Source of the DNA: Magnetococcales bacterium
GTDB taxonomy: Bacteria > Pseudomonadota > Magnetococcia > Magnetococcales > Magnetaquicoccaceae
Assembly: GCA_015228895.1 (NCBI GenBank)
Contig: JADGCR010000041.1
Span: 1-13,835, forward strand
DNA: 13,835 nucleotides
Reading direction: 5' to 3'
The notes below the pieces were generated by a model, which worked only from the letters and a program-made list of their open reading frames with translations, was not told the origin of the DNA and made no database searches. Position 1 is the stretch's first letter. Every line of letters begins with the position of its first letter. A program made the translations under genes and the position numbers. This document shows positions 8,076-13,835 of the stretch, in pieces.

Positions 8076-8789
8076 TCACTGGTCTGCCCAGGGATTGACG
8101 TGCCGGATTTCCCTGGGATTGTCCACCTGGTTGCGGGTCGGACTGAAGAACAGTCCCCCCGCGTGCATCAGCTTGCTGAACGGAAAGATCACCAGCAAGA
8201 TCCCGACAAAAAGCAGATGGAGCAGAAAAACCATGTCCCCGGGGGAGTTGGCGGGCGGCAGACCGGTCACCGTGGTCCACAGGGCCACCATGCCGCTCTT
8301 GATGGCGACGATGTTGGGGCGCAACACGAAATCCATCGCCAGACCGGACCCCGCGATGGCCAGCAGCAGCAGCAGAATCAGGTAATCCGCCTTGGAAGAG
8401 ATGTGACGGACCCGCTCGAAGATCACCCGGCGCAAAAACAGGAATGCCAACGCCCCGGCCATGACCACTCCGGCCAAAATGCCGAAAATTTCTATATACG
8501 CGAAAAATGGGGGGATCGGATCGCAAAAATATCGCAGATGGCGGACCAGCACCACGAACAGGGCGCCATGAAACGCCAGTCCACCCGCCCAGGCGAGCTT
8601 GTCCGCCTTGAAAAGACTGTTGAACAGCGCCACCTCTCCCAACAGGCGGCACATCACGCCGAATCGGGTGACCGGGGCCGGGGTGGTGGGTATTTTGAGA
8701 GGGGCGGGCACTCGGACATACACGAGAATTCGTTTGACGAACCCGATGAGAAATATCCCCAGAACACTGTAAGCGAGGAAGGTCAGCAT
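8076..8789 (-). CDS. dsrM: DsrM, NarI-like cytochrome b membrane subunit
   Basis: DsrM anchors DsrK and carries b-type heme to exchange electrons with the quinone pool. From the ATG at 8789 the protein has 237 residues with about five hydrophobic segments (roughly 3-20, 66-85, 100-120, 135-153, 185-205). It belongs to the nitrate reductase gamma (NarI) superfamily. Candidate heme-ligand histidines are H74, H84, H191 and H209. The frame is open to 8855, but that start would lie within a strong hairpin. The 8789 ATG begins directly at the first membrane helix and has GGGGAAAG just upstream, so I prefer it. It lies between dsrC and dsrK on the same strand. Confidence 0.9.
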   Translation of the reverse strand: MLTFLAYSVLGIFLIGFVKRILVYVRVPAPLKIPTTPAPVTRFGVMCRLLGEVALFNSLFKADKLAWAGGLAFHGALFVVLVRHLRYFCDPIPPFFAYIEIFGILAGVVMAGALAFLFLRRVIFERVRHISSKADYLILLLLLAIAGSGLAMDFVLRPNIVAIKSGMVALWTTVTGLPPANSPGDMVFLLHLLFVGILLVIFPFSKLMHAGGLFFSPTRNQVDNPREIRHVNPWADQ

Positions 8790-8826
8790 CCGGCTTTCCC
8801 CATGCAACCAAATGAATGAAACATGA

Positions 8827-8862
8827 AAATGGATTGCCGACTTGGTGGTCGGCAATCCATTT
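8827..8862 (-). terminator. Perfect 15-bp hairpin between dsrC and dsrM, attenuator or partial terminator
   Basis: AAATGGATTGCCGAC (8827-8841) and GTCGGCAATCCATTT (8848-8862) are perfect inverted repeats around a 6-base loop. On the minus-strand transcript the stem is followed by a U-rich but not pure-U tail (TCATGTTTCATTCATTT). It sits just upstream of the preferred dsrM start. It would suit partial termination or 3'-end protection of a dsrC transcript (inference). Confidence 0.6.
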
Positions 8863-8868
8863 GAACGC

Positions 8869-8887
8869 CGTTCGATGGCATCGAACG
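8869..8887 (-). repeat. Second hairpin just after dsrC
   Basis: CGTTCGAT (8869-8876) and ATCGAACG (8880-8887) form an 8-bp stem with a 3-base loop, 32 bases downstream of the dsrC stop codon. On the plus strand it is followed by AATTTTTATC, so it is terminator-shaped in that direction, although no plus-strand gene precedes it. With the neighbouring 15-bp hairpin it makes a tandem pair in the dsrC-dsrM gap. Confidence 0.45.
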
Positions 8888-8918
8888 AATTTTTATCGGA
8901 TGGTCGAAAGTGTGACGA

Positions 8919-9254
8919 CTACACGCATCCGGTAGGTTTGGGCAGTCCCGCGATTTTGCACGCCTGCTTGGCGGGTCCACCCGGATAGAGGTCATACAGA
9001 TATTTCGTGTTGCCTTTCTCTTTGCCCAGTTTCTTGCCGATGGCCTTGGTCAGGATGCGGATCATCGGCGCGATTTTGTACTCGTCGTAGTATTCGCGCA
9101 GAAAATTGACGACCTCCCAATGGGACTCGGACATCTCCACCCCTTCCGTCTTGGCGAGATAGGCCGCGACATCGTGGCTCCAATCCGGAAGATTGGCCAG
9201 ATAGCCGTCTTCATCGGTTTCGTAGGTGCGTCCGTTCAATTCAAAGCTCGGCAT
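8919..9254 (-). CDS. dsrC: DsrC, sulfur-carrier protein
   Basis: DsrC carries sulfur on a mobile C-terminal arm between sulfur transferases, dissimilatory sulfite reductase and DsrMK. The 111-residue protein ends in CKIAGLPKPTGCV with both functional cysteines, C99 and C110, ten residues apart. This marks a true DsrC rather than a TusE or a regulatory homologue lacking one cysteine. The preceding YPGGPAKQA (90-98) is also typical. The ATG at 9254 has a strong GAGGAGAAG site. It is first in dsrC-dsrM-dsrK and is separated from dsrM by two hairpins. No dsrEFH or dsrAB is present upstream; the gene upstream is a divergent ferredoxin. Confidence 0.96.
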   Translation of the reverse strand: MPSFELNGRTYETDEDGYLANLPDWSHDVAAYLAKTEGVEMSESHWEVVNFLREYYDEYKIAPMIRILTKAIGKKLGKEKGNTKYLYDLYPGGPAKQACKIAGLPKPTGCV

Positions 9255-9273
9255 GATTGCTTCTCCTCAATGT

Positions 9274-9295
9274 GTGATGCGCTGATAGTGATGCG
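9274..9295. repeat. Direct repeat GTGATGCG x2 upstream of dsrC
   Basis: The octamer GTGATGCG occurs at 9274-9281 and 9288-9295, a 14-base period, about 20-40 bases before the dsrC start. It could be a binding site or a chance repeat. Confidence 0.3.
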
Positions 9296-9310
9296 ATGGA
9301 ATCCGCTCAT

Positions 9311-9326
9311 GTTAATTGGTATTAAC
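9311..9326. promoter_or_regulatory. Operator-like inverted repeat upstream of dsrC
   Basis: GTTAAT (9311-9316), TGGT, ATTAAC (9321-9326) is a perfect 6-bp inverted repeat. The flanking CAT and ATG continue the symmetry with a two-base offset. It lies 57-72 bases upstream of the dsrC start in an otherwise GC-rich genome, which suits a dimeric regulator site. The regulator is unknown. Confidence 0.4.
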
Positions 9327-9526
9327 CCATGACCAACCATCAAAACCGCCTTGCGTCGGTTCCCATGGTGCCGCCCTTTCTCCCGGCAGGCTGTTTTAGC
9401 GTCTCTTCTCGTTTCTTGGAACATTAGCATATCATAATTTTCCAGAACAGCAAGGCCCATTCCGCAGTTCGCCATTTTTCGCCCGGGGGCCACGGGGGAG
9501 GGGGAGGCAAAAAAAATCCTGGCAAG

Positions 9527-9555
9527 TTGACTTATAGGCAATCGGCACCCAAAAT
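9527..9555 (+). promoter_or_regulatory. Candidate promoter of the ferredoxin-epimerase-asmA unit
   Basis: TTGACT (9527-9532), a 17-base spacer and CAAAAT (9550-9555) lie about 50 bases before the ferredoxin ATG. An A8 tract (9509-9516) sits ten bases upstream of the -35 and may act as an UP-like element. Confidence 0.4.
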
Positions 9556-9603
9556 CAACCCGAAAAGGATCCATTGACTCAAATTGGCGGAGGAAGATTC
9601 ACG

Positions 9604-9912
9604 ATGAAACTGAAACATCACCTGTTTGTTTGCATGAACCAACGTCCCGCATCCCACCCCAGGGGATCCTGTGGTTCGGTTGGCGCCGGGGCCGTCTTCG
9701 AGGCCCTGGGGGCCGAGGTGGAAAAGAGGGAGCTGTTCGATCAGATCATGGTGACGGGCACCTATTGCATGGGACCGTGCGACCGGGGGCCGACGGTGGT
9801 GGTCTACCCGGAGGGAGTCTGGTATGGTGGCGTCAAACCCAAGGATGTGGCCGAGATTTTCGATGAGCACCTGATCAAGGGAGAGCCGGTGCAGAGGTTG
9901 CGTTTCATGTAA
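9604..9912 (+). CDS. Thioredoxin-like [2Fe-2S] ferredoxin
   Basis: This is a small electron carrier of the thioredoxin-fold family typified by Aquifex Fd4 and the Azotobacter Shethna protein I. The 102-residue protein has the four expected cluster cysteines: C10 (FVCMNQRP), C23 (GSCGS), C55 and C59 (YCMGPCDRGP), followed by PTVVVYPEGVWYGGV. I chose the ATG at 9604 because it has GGCGGAGGAAG upstream and starts right at the family N terminus; the frame continues upstream without conserved sequence. It is divergent from dsrC and first in a tight unit with the epimerase (20-base gap). Its redox partner is unknown. Confidence 0.92.
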   Translation: MKLKHHLFVCMNQRPASHPRGSCGSVGAGAVFEALGAEVEKRELFDQIMVTGTYCMGPCDRGPTVVVYPEGVWYGGVKPKDVAEIFDEHLIKGEPVQRLRFM

Positions 9913-9932
9913 CCCGGACAAGGGGTGGACTT

Positions 9933-10880
9933 ATGGCAACCTGGTTGATTACGGGGGGATGCGGCTTCATCGGTTCCCATCTGGCCGACGCGCTGCTTGC
10001 GCGCGGGGACCGGGTGCGGATTCTCGATGACCTTTCCACCGGCAGAAGGGAGCAGGTTTCGCCTCTTTGCGAGATTGTGGTCGGGGATGTCTCCCGGGAT
10101 GGGGTGGTGGCCCACGCCATGGAGGGGGTGGATGGTTGTTGGCATCTGGCGGCCATCGCCTCGGTGACCCGCTCCAACGAGGCCTGGGTGGACACGCATC
10201 GGGTCAATCTCACCGGGAGTGTGCAGGTTCTGGACGCGGCCCGGCGGGTCGGGGGGGGGAGGCGGGTTCCCGTGGTGTACGCCTCTTCCGCCGCGGTCTA
10301 CGGGGACCACGACGTGATGCCCCTGGAAGAGGGGTTCCCCACCCGTCCCCTGACCGCGTATGGCGCGGACAAATGCGGCACGGAACTCCATGCCAGAGTG
10401 GCGGGTCAGGCGCATGGCGTGCCCACGCTGGGATTGCGGTTTTTCAATGTCTACGGTCCCCGTCAGGATCCGTTTTCCCCCTATTCCGGGGTGATTTCGA
10501 TTTTTGTCCGTCACATTCTCGACCGGCGGCCCATCACCCTGTTTGGCGACGGGCGACAGACACGGGATTTCGTGTATGTGGGGGATGTGGTGCGTTTCCT
10601 GATGCGGGCCATGGAGCGCGCCAACACCAATGGGCCGGTGTACAATGTCTGTTCCGGTCGGGGACTTGCCATTGTCGAGCTGGCCCGCACCCTTTTTCAG
10701 GTATGCGGCCATCGGGTGGAGATGGGGCATGCGCCGGCACGGGCCGGGGATATCCGCGACTCCATGGGCGATCCGGAGTTGGCGGCGCGACAGTTGGGTC
10801 TCAGGGTGGAAACGATTCTGGAAAGCGGTTTGCGACAGACCCTGGCCAGCGGGATGCGAAATCAATCGAGGGGGCTTTGA
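9933..10880 (+). CDS. NAD-dependent epimerase/dehydratase (UDP-sugar 4-epimerase-like, extended SDR)
   Basis: It probably interconverts nucleotide sugars for surface polysaccharide or lipopolysaccharide. The 315-residue protein has the GGCGFIGSH Rossmann motif (8-16), D32-D33 for the NAD ribose, YASSAAVYG (116-124, catalytic Ser/Thr region), the catalytic Y143-x3-K147 pair, RFFNVYGPRQ (169-178) and GDGRQTRDFVYVGD (205-218). It resembles the GalE/WbpP group more than the 4,6-dehydratases, but the exact substrate cannot be read. A purine-rich AAGGGGTGGA precedes the ATG. It ends two bases before the asmA start, so the two are very likely co-translated. No other glycan genes are in view. Confidence 0.9.
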   Translation: MATWLITGGCGFIGSHLADALLARGDRVRILDDLSTGRREQVSPLCEIVVGDVSRDGVVAHAMEGVDGCWHLAAIASVTRSNEAWVDTHRVNLTGSVQVLDAARRVGGGRRVPVVYASSAAVYGDHDVMPLEEGFPTRPLTAYGADKCGTELHARVAGQAHGVPTLGLRFFNVYGPRQDPFSPYSGVISIFVRHILDRRPITLFGDGRQTRDFVYVGDVVRFLMRAMERANTNGPVYNVCSGRGLAIVELARTLFQVCGHRVEMGHAPARAGDIRDSMGDPELAARQLGLRVETILESGLRQTLASGMRNQSRGL

Positions 10881-10882
10881 TC

Positions 10883-13402
10883 ATGAATCGAAAGCTTAGA
10901 GGCGTGCTGTATGGGGCGGGCGGGGCATTGTTGCTGGTGGTCGCCGGGGTGTTGTCGGTTCCTCTGCTGGTCCATCCCAATCAATACCGCGCTCCCATCG
11001 CCGCGCTGGTCCAGAATGTCACCGGCAGAACCCTGACCATTCAAGGGGAGGTGGGCTTGGCCCTGTTCCCCAGCGTGGAGATCATCCTGCGTGATCTCAC
11101 CCTGGCCAATGCCCCGGAGTTTGCGCCCGATCCCATGGTCCGGGTGGAGACCGTCAAGGTCGGGGTCAAGTTCGTTCCCTTGTTGAGTGGTCGCGTGGAG
11201 GTGGACCGGGCCGAGATGTCGGGGTTGAGTCTCCACCTGCGCCGCAACGCCGCGGGACAGTCCAACTGGGACGATCTGGTCGCCAGGGCGCGAGCCAGGG
11301 CGGACCAGGGGAGCGGCACCCCCGGAGAGCCCGTCACCCCCGGAGAGTCCGTCACCCCTCCCAGGGAGATCCCGGTCCAGGCTCCGGTCCAGGCCGCCAA
11401 GGCGGTCCGTCCCGTGGGGGATGGGGGCGGGGCCACGGTGAATCCTTTGTCCGTGGGGAGCATCGAGGTCATTGGCGCCAAAATTTTCTGGCGGGATGAG
11501 ACCAGGGGCAGCGATTGGCAGGTCAACAACCTGGAGATCAAGACCGGTCACATCATTCCCGGTCGTCCGGTATCCGTGAGCATGGGATGGCGTTTTCTGG
11601 AGGAACAACACGATCTGCGGGGGCGGGCCGACCTGAAATATCAACTGCGACTGGCCTCCGGCATGATGTGGCTGGACGGTCTGGAAGCCAACGTCCGGGC
11701 CACGGCCGTCCATGACTGGCTCAAGGAGGCCCATGCCCGTCTGACCACCGATCTGGTGCTGAATCTGCGGAGCGCCACCGGTACTCTGGCCAATACCGCC
11801 GTGACCGCCAATCTTTGGTCCTCGGACTCCTGGTGGCGGGATGTGGCCTTGGGCTGGCGTGGAGGCATGGAACTGGATCTGGCGCAAAAGCGGTTGATGG
11901 CCCCGAAGAGTCTCTTCACGGCCCAGATCAAGGCCAACGATCTGCCCCCCGCCGGTGTGCAGCTGCGGGTCAACACCGATCTGGTGGCGGATCTGGGAAC
12001 CCAGACCCTGCAAATGACCGGGCTGGACGTGGAGGGTCCGGCGGGCACGCGTCTGAAAGGGGGGGTGGAGACGGCCCAACTGTCGAGCGCCCCGGTGACC
12101 AGGGGGAGCCTCACGGTGGAGCGGTTCGATTTCAGGACGTTGTTGATCGCCCTGGGACGCACCATTCCGGCGGAGTCGGACGCCAAGGTCTATTCCGGGG
12201 TGGACGCGGCGTTGGATTTTTCCGTCAGTGGGCAGGAACTGGAGATCTCGCGCATGAATGTGGGCGTGGACGACTCCCGCCTGACCGGAACGCTGGGGAT
12301 GCGGTCGTCCGGGCCAGAGGTGCGGTTCGACTGGGTGGTGGACACTCTGGATCTGGATCGTTATCTCCCCATGCCGGGGGAGGAGGGCAGGGAGCCGGTG
12401 GTCGCCCCCCCCTCCCAGGAGAGTGCCGGGCAGGGGTCGTCCCCTTCCGGGGCAACGCCCGCCCCCAAGGTGGAAGGGGTTGCCCTGGCCCCCTGGCTGA
12501 CCAGGGAGCTGCTGGTGGATGGCAAGGTGCGTTTCGGCAGGCTGGTGGTGGCCAGAGGGCGTTTCACCGATGTCGAGGGCGGGGTGGTGGCCAGGGAGGG
12601 TGTGTTGTCGGTCGATCCCCTGACTTCGGCCCTGTATGGAGGTCGTCTGGAGTCCAAGGCGCGTCTGGCCAATCAGGAGCCTCTGCCGGTCGCCACGGTG
12701 GAGGCCACCCTGCGGGGGGTGCGGGCCGGACCCATGTTGCAGGAGATGGCGGGTCAGGAAGGGGTGTCCGGAACGGTGGATCTGGGGCTGCGTCTGGAGG
12801 CCCGCGGGCAGGGGAGGGAGGCTTTGCTCCAGAGCATGAACGGTGATCTGCGCCTGGGGGTGCAGGAGGGGGTGGTGCCGGGCATGGATGTGGTGGGGCG
12901 GATCCGGAACGCCTACGCCACCTTCAAGCGGGTACGTCCGACCCCCGCGGCGGGCGCGGATGAGACCCGTTTCTCGGAGATGACCGGGACGGCTCTGGTG
13001 CAAAACGGGGTGCTGACCAACAAGGATCTGCTGGCCAGATCCCCCCTGTTGCTGGTGAACGGGGGGGGGCAGGTGGATTTTGTCCAGCGGCGGGTGGATT
13101 ATCAGCTCTCCGCCGACGTCGCGGCCTCGTTGCAGGGAGTGGTGCCGGAAGTGGAAAAATATCAGGGACTGGTCCTGCCCCTGCATTTGCGCGGCTCTTT
13201 CGACTCCCTGAAGAAATTCGAGGCGGGCAGCGTGGACTTTTCCCGTCTGCTCACCAACTCCCTGCGGGAGCGGGTGATGGACAAAGTGGGGGAGAAACTG
13301 GGCGAGGAGGAGAAGGGCAAAATCAACCAGGGTCTGGAGCAGCTCGAAAAGAAATTGGGCGCCCCGGTGAATCAATTGCTGCAGAAGTTTCTGCAGAACT
13401 AG
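10883..13402 (+). CDS. AsmA-family protein, inner-membrane-anchored, periplasmic
   Basis: AsmA-like proteins have one N-terminal membrane anchor and a long periplasmic beta-rich repeat body; the family is linked to outer-membrane biogenesis and lipid transport. The 839-residue protein has an anchor at about 8-30, then HPNQYRAPIAALVQNVTGR, the family-typical start of the AsmA domain. Two low-complexity Pro/Gly/Ser-rich linkers occur at about 137-180 and 500-532, the first with a tandem repeat. The conserved C-terminal AsmA region runs from about 640 (SMNGDLRLGVQEGVV) and ends in a charged helix. The ATG at 10883 is two bases after the epimerase stop, with GAGGGGG upstream; the frame stays open far upstream only as a shadow of the epimerase. 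The TAG stop at 13400 is immediately followed by transposon sequence. Confidence 0.92.
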   Translation: MNRKLRGVLYGAGGALLLVVAGVLSVPLLVHPNQYRAPIAALVQNVTGRTLTIQGEVGLALFPSVEIILRDLTLANAPEFAPDPMVRVETVKVGVKFVPLLSGRVEVDRAEMSGLSLHLRRNAAGQSNWDDLVARARARADQGSGTPGEPVTPGESVTPPREIPVQAPVQAAKAVRPVGDGGGATVNPLSVGSIEVIGAKIFWRDETRGSDWQVNNLEIKTGHIIPGRPVSVSMGWRFLEEQHDLRGRADLKYQLRLASGMMWLDGLEANVRATAVHDWLKEAHARLTTDLVLNLRSATGTLANTAVTANLWSSDSWWRDVALGWRGGMELDLAQKRLMAPKSLFTAQIKANDLPPAGVQLRVNTDLVADLGTQTLQMTGLDVEGPAGTRLKGGVETAQLSSAPVTRGSLTVERFDFRTLLIALGRTIPAESDAKVYSGVDAALDFSVSGQELEISRMNVGVDDSRLTGTLGMRSSGPEVRFDWVVDTLDLDRYLPMPGEEGREPVVAPPSQESAGQGSSPSGATPAPKVEGVALAPWLTRELLVDGKVRFGRLVVARGRFTDVEGGVVAREGVLSVDPLTSALYGGRLESKARLANQEPLPVATVEATLRGVRAGPMLQEMAGQEGVSGTVDLGLRLEARGQGREALLQSMNGDLRLGVQEGVVPGMDVVGRIRNAYATFKRVRPTPAAGADETRFSEMTGTALVQNGVLTNKDLLARSPLLLVNGGGQVDFVQRRVDYQLSADVAASLQGVVPEVEKYQGLVLPLHLRGSFDSLKKFEAGSVDFSRLLTNSLRERVMDKVGEKLGEEEKGKINQGLEQLEKKLGAPVNQLLQKFLQN
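11321..11356 (+). repeat. 18-bp tandem repeat inside asmA
   Basis: Two head-to-tail copies of CCCGGAGAGCCCGTCACC (11321-11338 and 11339-11356) differ at one base. They encode PGEPVT-PGESVT in the first linker. In-frame repeats such as this can change copy number without breaking the gene. Confidence 0.8.
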
Positions 13403-13406
13403 TGTC

Positions 13407-13610
13407 TCAACCGAACTGATTTGACGGGTACAGTCGCGCCAACTTGATCCGAGCTGTTTCGGTTGTGAATTGCCATTTCACTTTGCATTTTTCCTGGTTC
13501 CGTTCCTTTTCCCAAGCTGCAACTTCCCGGACCAGCGTTTCTTGATCAGGAATCCGGCGATCCAGACACTGGCCACTGAGAACGCTTAATTCAATCTCCG
13601 CCATATTCCA
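13407..13610 (-). pseudogene. IS630-family transposase remnant, C-terminal about 67 residues
   Basis: The minus strand encodes a characteristic IS630 C terminus: NMAEIELSVLSGQCLDRRIP, then a DQETLVREVAAW helix, then WQFTTETARIKLARLYPS and a stop at 13407-13409. The catalytic glutamate in AEIE is present, but both catalytic aspartates and the helix-turn-helix are missing. Family resemblance stops abruptly upstream of about 13610. The frame can be read to a TTG at 13634, but those residues do not look like transposase, so it is a truncated, inactive copy. Confidence 0.82.
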
Positions 13611-13701
13611 GGGCCATGTCAAGTGTCCTGACAACGCATTGATCTAAAACACCAAAACATCATCCCTGGTCTTTCTCCCGATCATCCTGTATACCAGTGG
13701 C
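13611..13701 (+). mobile_element. Putative left boundary and leader of a second mobile element
   Basis: Between the IS630 breakpoint and the next gene there are 91 non-coding bases. They include AGTGTCCTGACAACGCATTG from 13622 and an imperfect palindrome TGTCA-N7-TGACA (13617-13633). The same AGTGTC hexamer opens the IS630-side sequence at 13401. This fits the terminal segment of an element inserted into the IS630 copy, but the other end is outside the window, so the boundary is inferred. Confidence 0.3.
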
Positions 13702-13835
13702 ATGAACGCATGCCACCCTCTCGACATCTCATCACTTCTCAAAGCCATTCGGGTGTGTCCAGTTGAGCACCATGAACACGCACGTTGGTATGAGCTGCTC
13801 GCTCAACATCACTATCTGGGTGCTCCTGCCAAGGT
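13702..13835 (+). CDS. DUF4338 (DruA-like) protein, N-terminal 44 residues (cut by window edge)
   Basis: The ATG at 13702 opens a frame that continues to the window end. The stretch CPVEHHEHARWYELLAQHHY followed by LGAPAK matches my recollection of the N-terminal part of DUF4338 proteins (RW..LM..HHYLG). Such proteins are often annotated as the Druantia component DruA, but many occur as stand-alone genes in mobile elements next to transposases. Here the gene abuts a broken IS630 copy, which favours a mobile-element passenger or transposase-related protein over a defence operon. The fragment is too short to be sure, and no ribosome site is obvious. Confidence 0.5.
   Translation, partial: MNACHPLDISSLLKAIRVCPVEHHEHARWYELLAQHHYLGAPAK

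Larger units (their letters stand above)
9255..9603. other. Non-coding divergent regulatory region between dsrC and the ferredoxin gene
   Basis: No convincing coding frame exists in these 349 bases. It must hold promoters for both directions. The plus-strand promoter is listed separately. For the minus strand the best candidate is weak: TTGCTG (9448-9453), a 16-base spacer and TATGCT (9426-9431), within an AT-rich patch. It would give dsrC a leader of about 165 bases. The region also contains an inverted repeat near 9311, direct repeats near 9274 and a block of G runs and an A tract at 9485-9516. Confidence 0.6.

Noticed and set aside
5788..8385. 865-codon open frame on the plus strand across rph, dsrK and dsrM
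   Set aside because: It is the antisense of three clearly conserved genes. Its product is His/Gln-rich and lacks any motif.
8790..8855. 22-residue N-terminal extension of DsrM
   Set aside because: It starts inside the 15-bp hairpin and lacks a ribosome site; the membrane helix begins at the 8789 ATG.
9255..9603. Small open frames in the dsrC-ferredoxin gap
   Set aside because: They have no conserved residues or ribosome sites, and the region is better explained as divergent regulatory DNA.
10067..10882. N-terminal extension of the asmA frame by 272 codons
   Set aside because: This part overlaps the conserved epimerase in another frame. The AsmA membrane anchor starts at the ATG at 10883 with a good ribosome site.
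10862..13375. 837-codon open frame on the minus strand opposite asmA
   Set aside because: It has no recognisable domain and a His/Pro/Gln/Gly-rich composition typical of antisense shadows in GC-rich DNA. The plus strand encodes a clear AsmA protein.

Overview
The window is high-GC bacterial DNA with tightly packed genes. It looks like part of the genome of a sulfur-oxidising, probably proteobacterial, chemolithotroph. Two blocks of dissimilatory sulfur metabolism lie on the minus strand: dsrC-dsrM-dsrK (9254 down to 6541) and sat-aprB-aprA (2163 down to 1, aprA cut by the window edge). A magnetotactic coccus (Magnetococcales) would fit the mix of genes, but that is a guess from general resemblance. 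The oxidative direction is also inferred; the decisive genes (dsrAB type, dsrEFH, qmo or aprM) are not in view.

Minus strand, in order of transcription: dsrC, dsrM, dsrK, rph, hemW, a REC-REC-PP2C response regulator, rdgB, sat, aprB, aprA. rph, rdgB and hemW are housekeeping genes that are often neighbours in proteobacteria. Here the sulfur genes flank and interrupt that trio: dsrCMK sits upstream of rph, the regulator separates hemW from rdgB, and sat-aprBA follows rdgB. DsrC carries persulfide/trisulfide sulfur, and DsrMK is the membrane complex that exchanges electrons with it. AprBA and Sat convert sulfite through APS to sulfate with ATP formation when run oxidatively. HemW, a heme chaperone, may serve the b hemes of DsrM. 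dsrC and dsrM are separated by two strong hairpins, which suggests that dsrC is expressed above dsrMK.

The region 9255-9603 is a non-coding divergent regulatory interval. It holds a candidate plus-strand promoter, a perfect 6-bp inverted repeat that may be an operator, short direct repeats and a G-run/A-tract block.

Plus strand, 9604-13402: a compact three-gene unit of a thioredoxin-like [2Fe-2S] ferredoxin, an NAD-dependent sugar epimerase and a large AsmA-family membrane-anchored protein. The genes are 20 and 2 bases apart.

From 13403 to the end the DNA is mobile. The C-terminal remnant of an IS630-type transposase (minus) abuts the asmA stop codon, and its 5' part has been replaced by the start of a DUF4338 (DruA-like) gene on the plus strand that runs off the window. 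I saw no tRNA, rRNA or CRISPR array.
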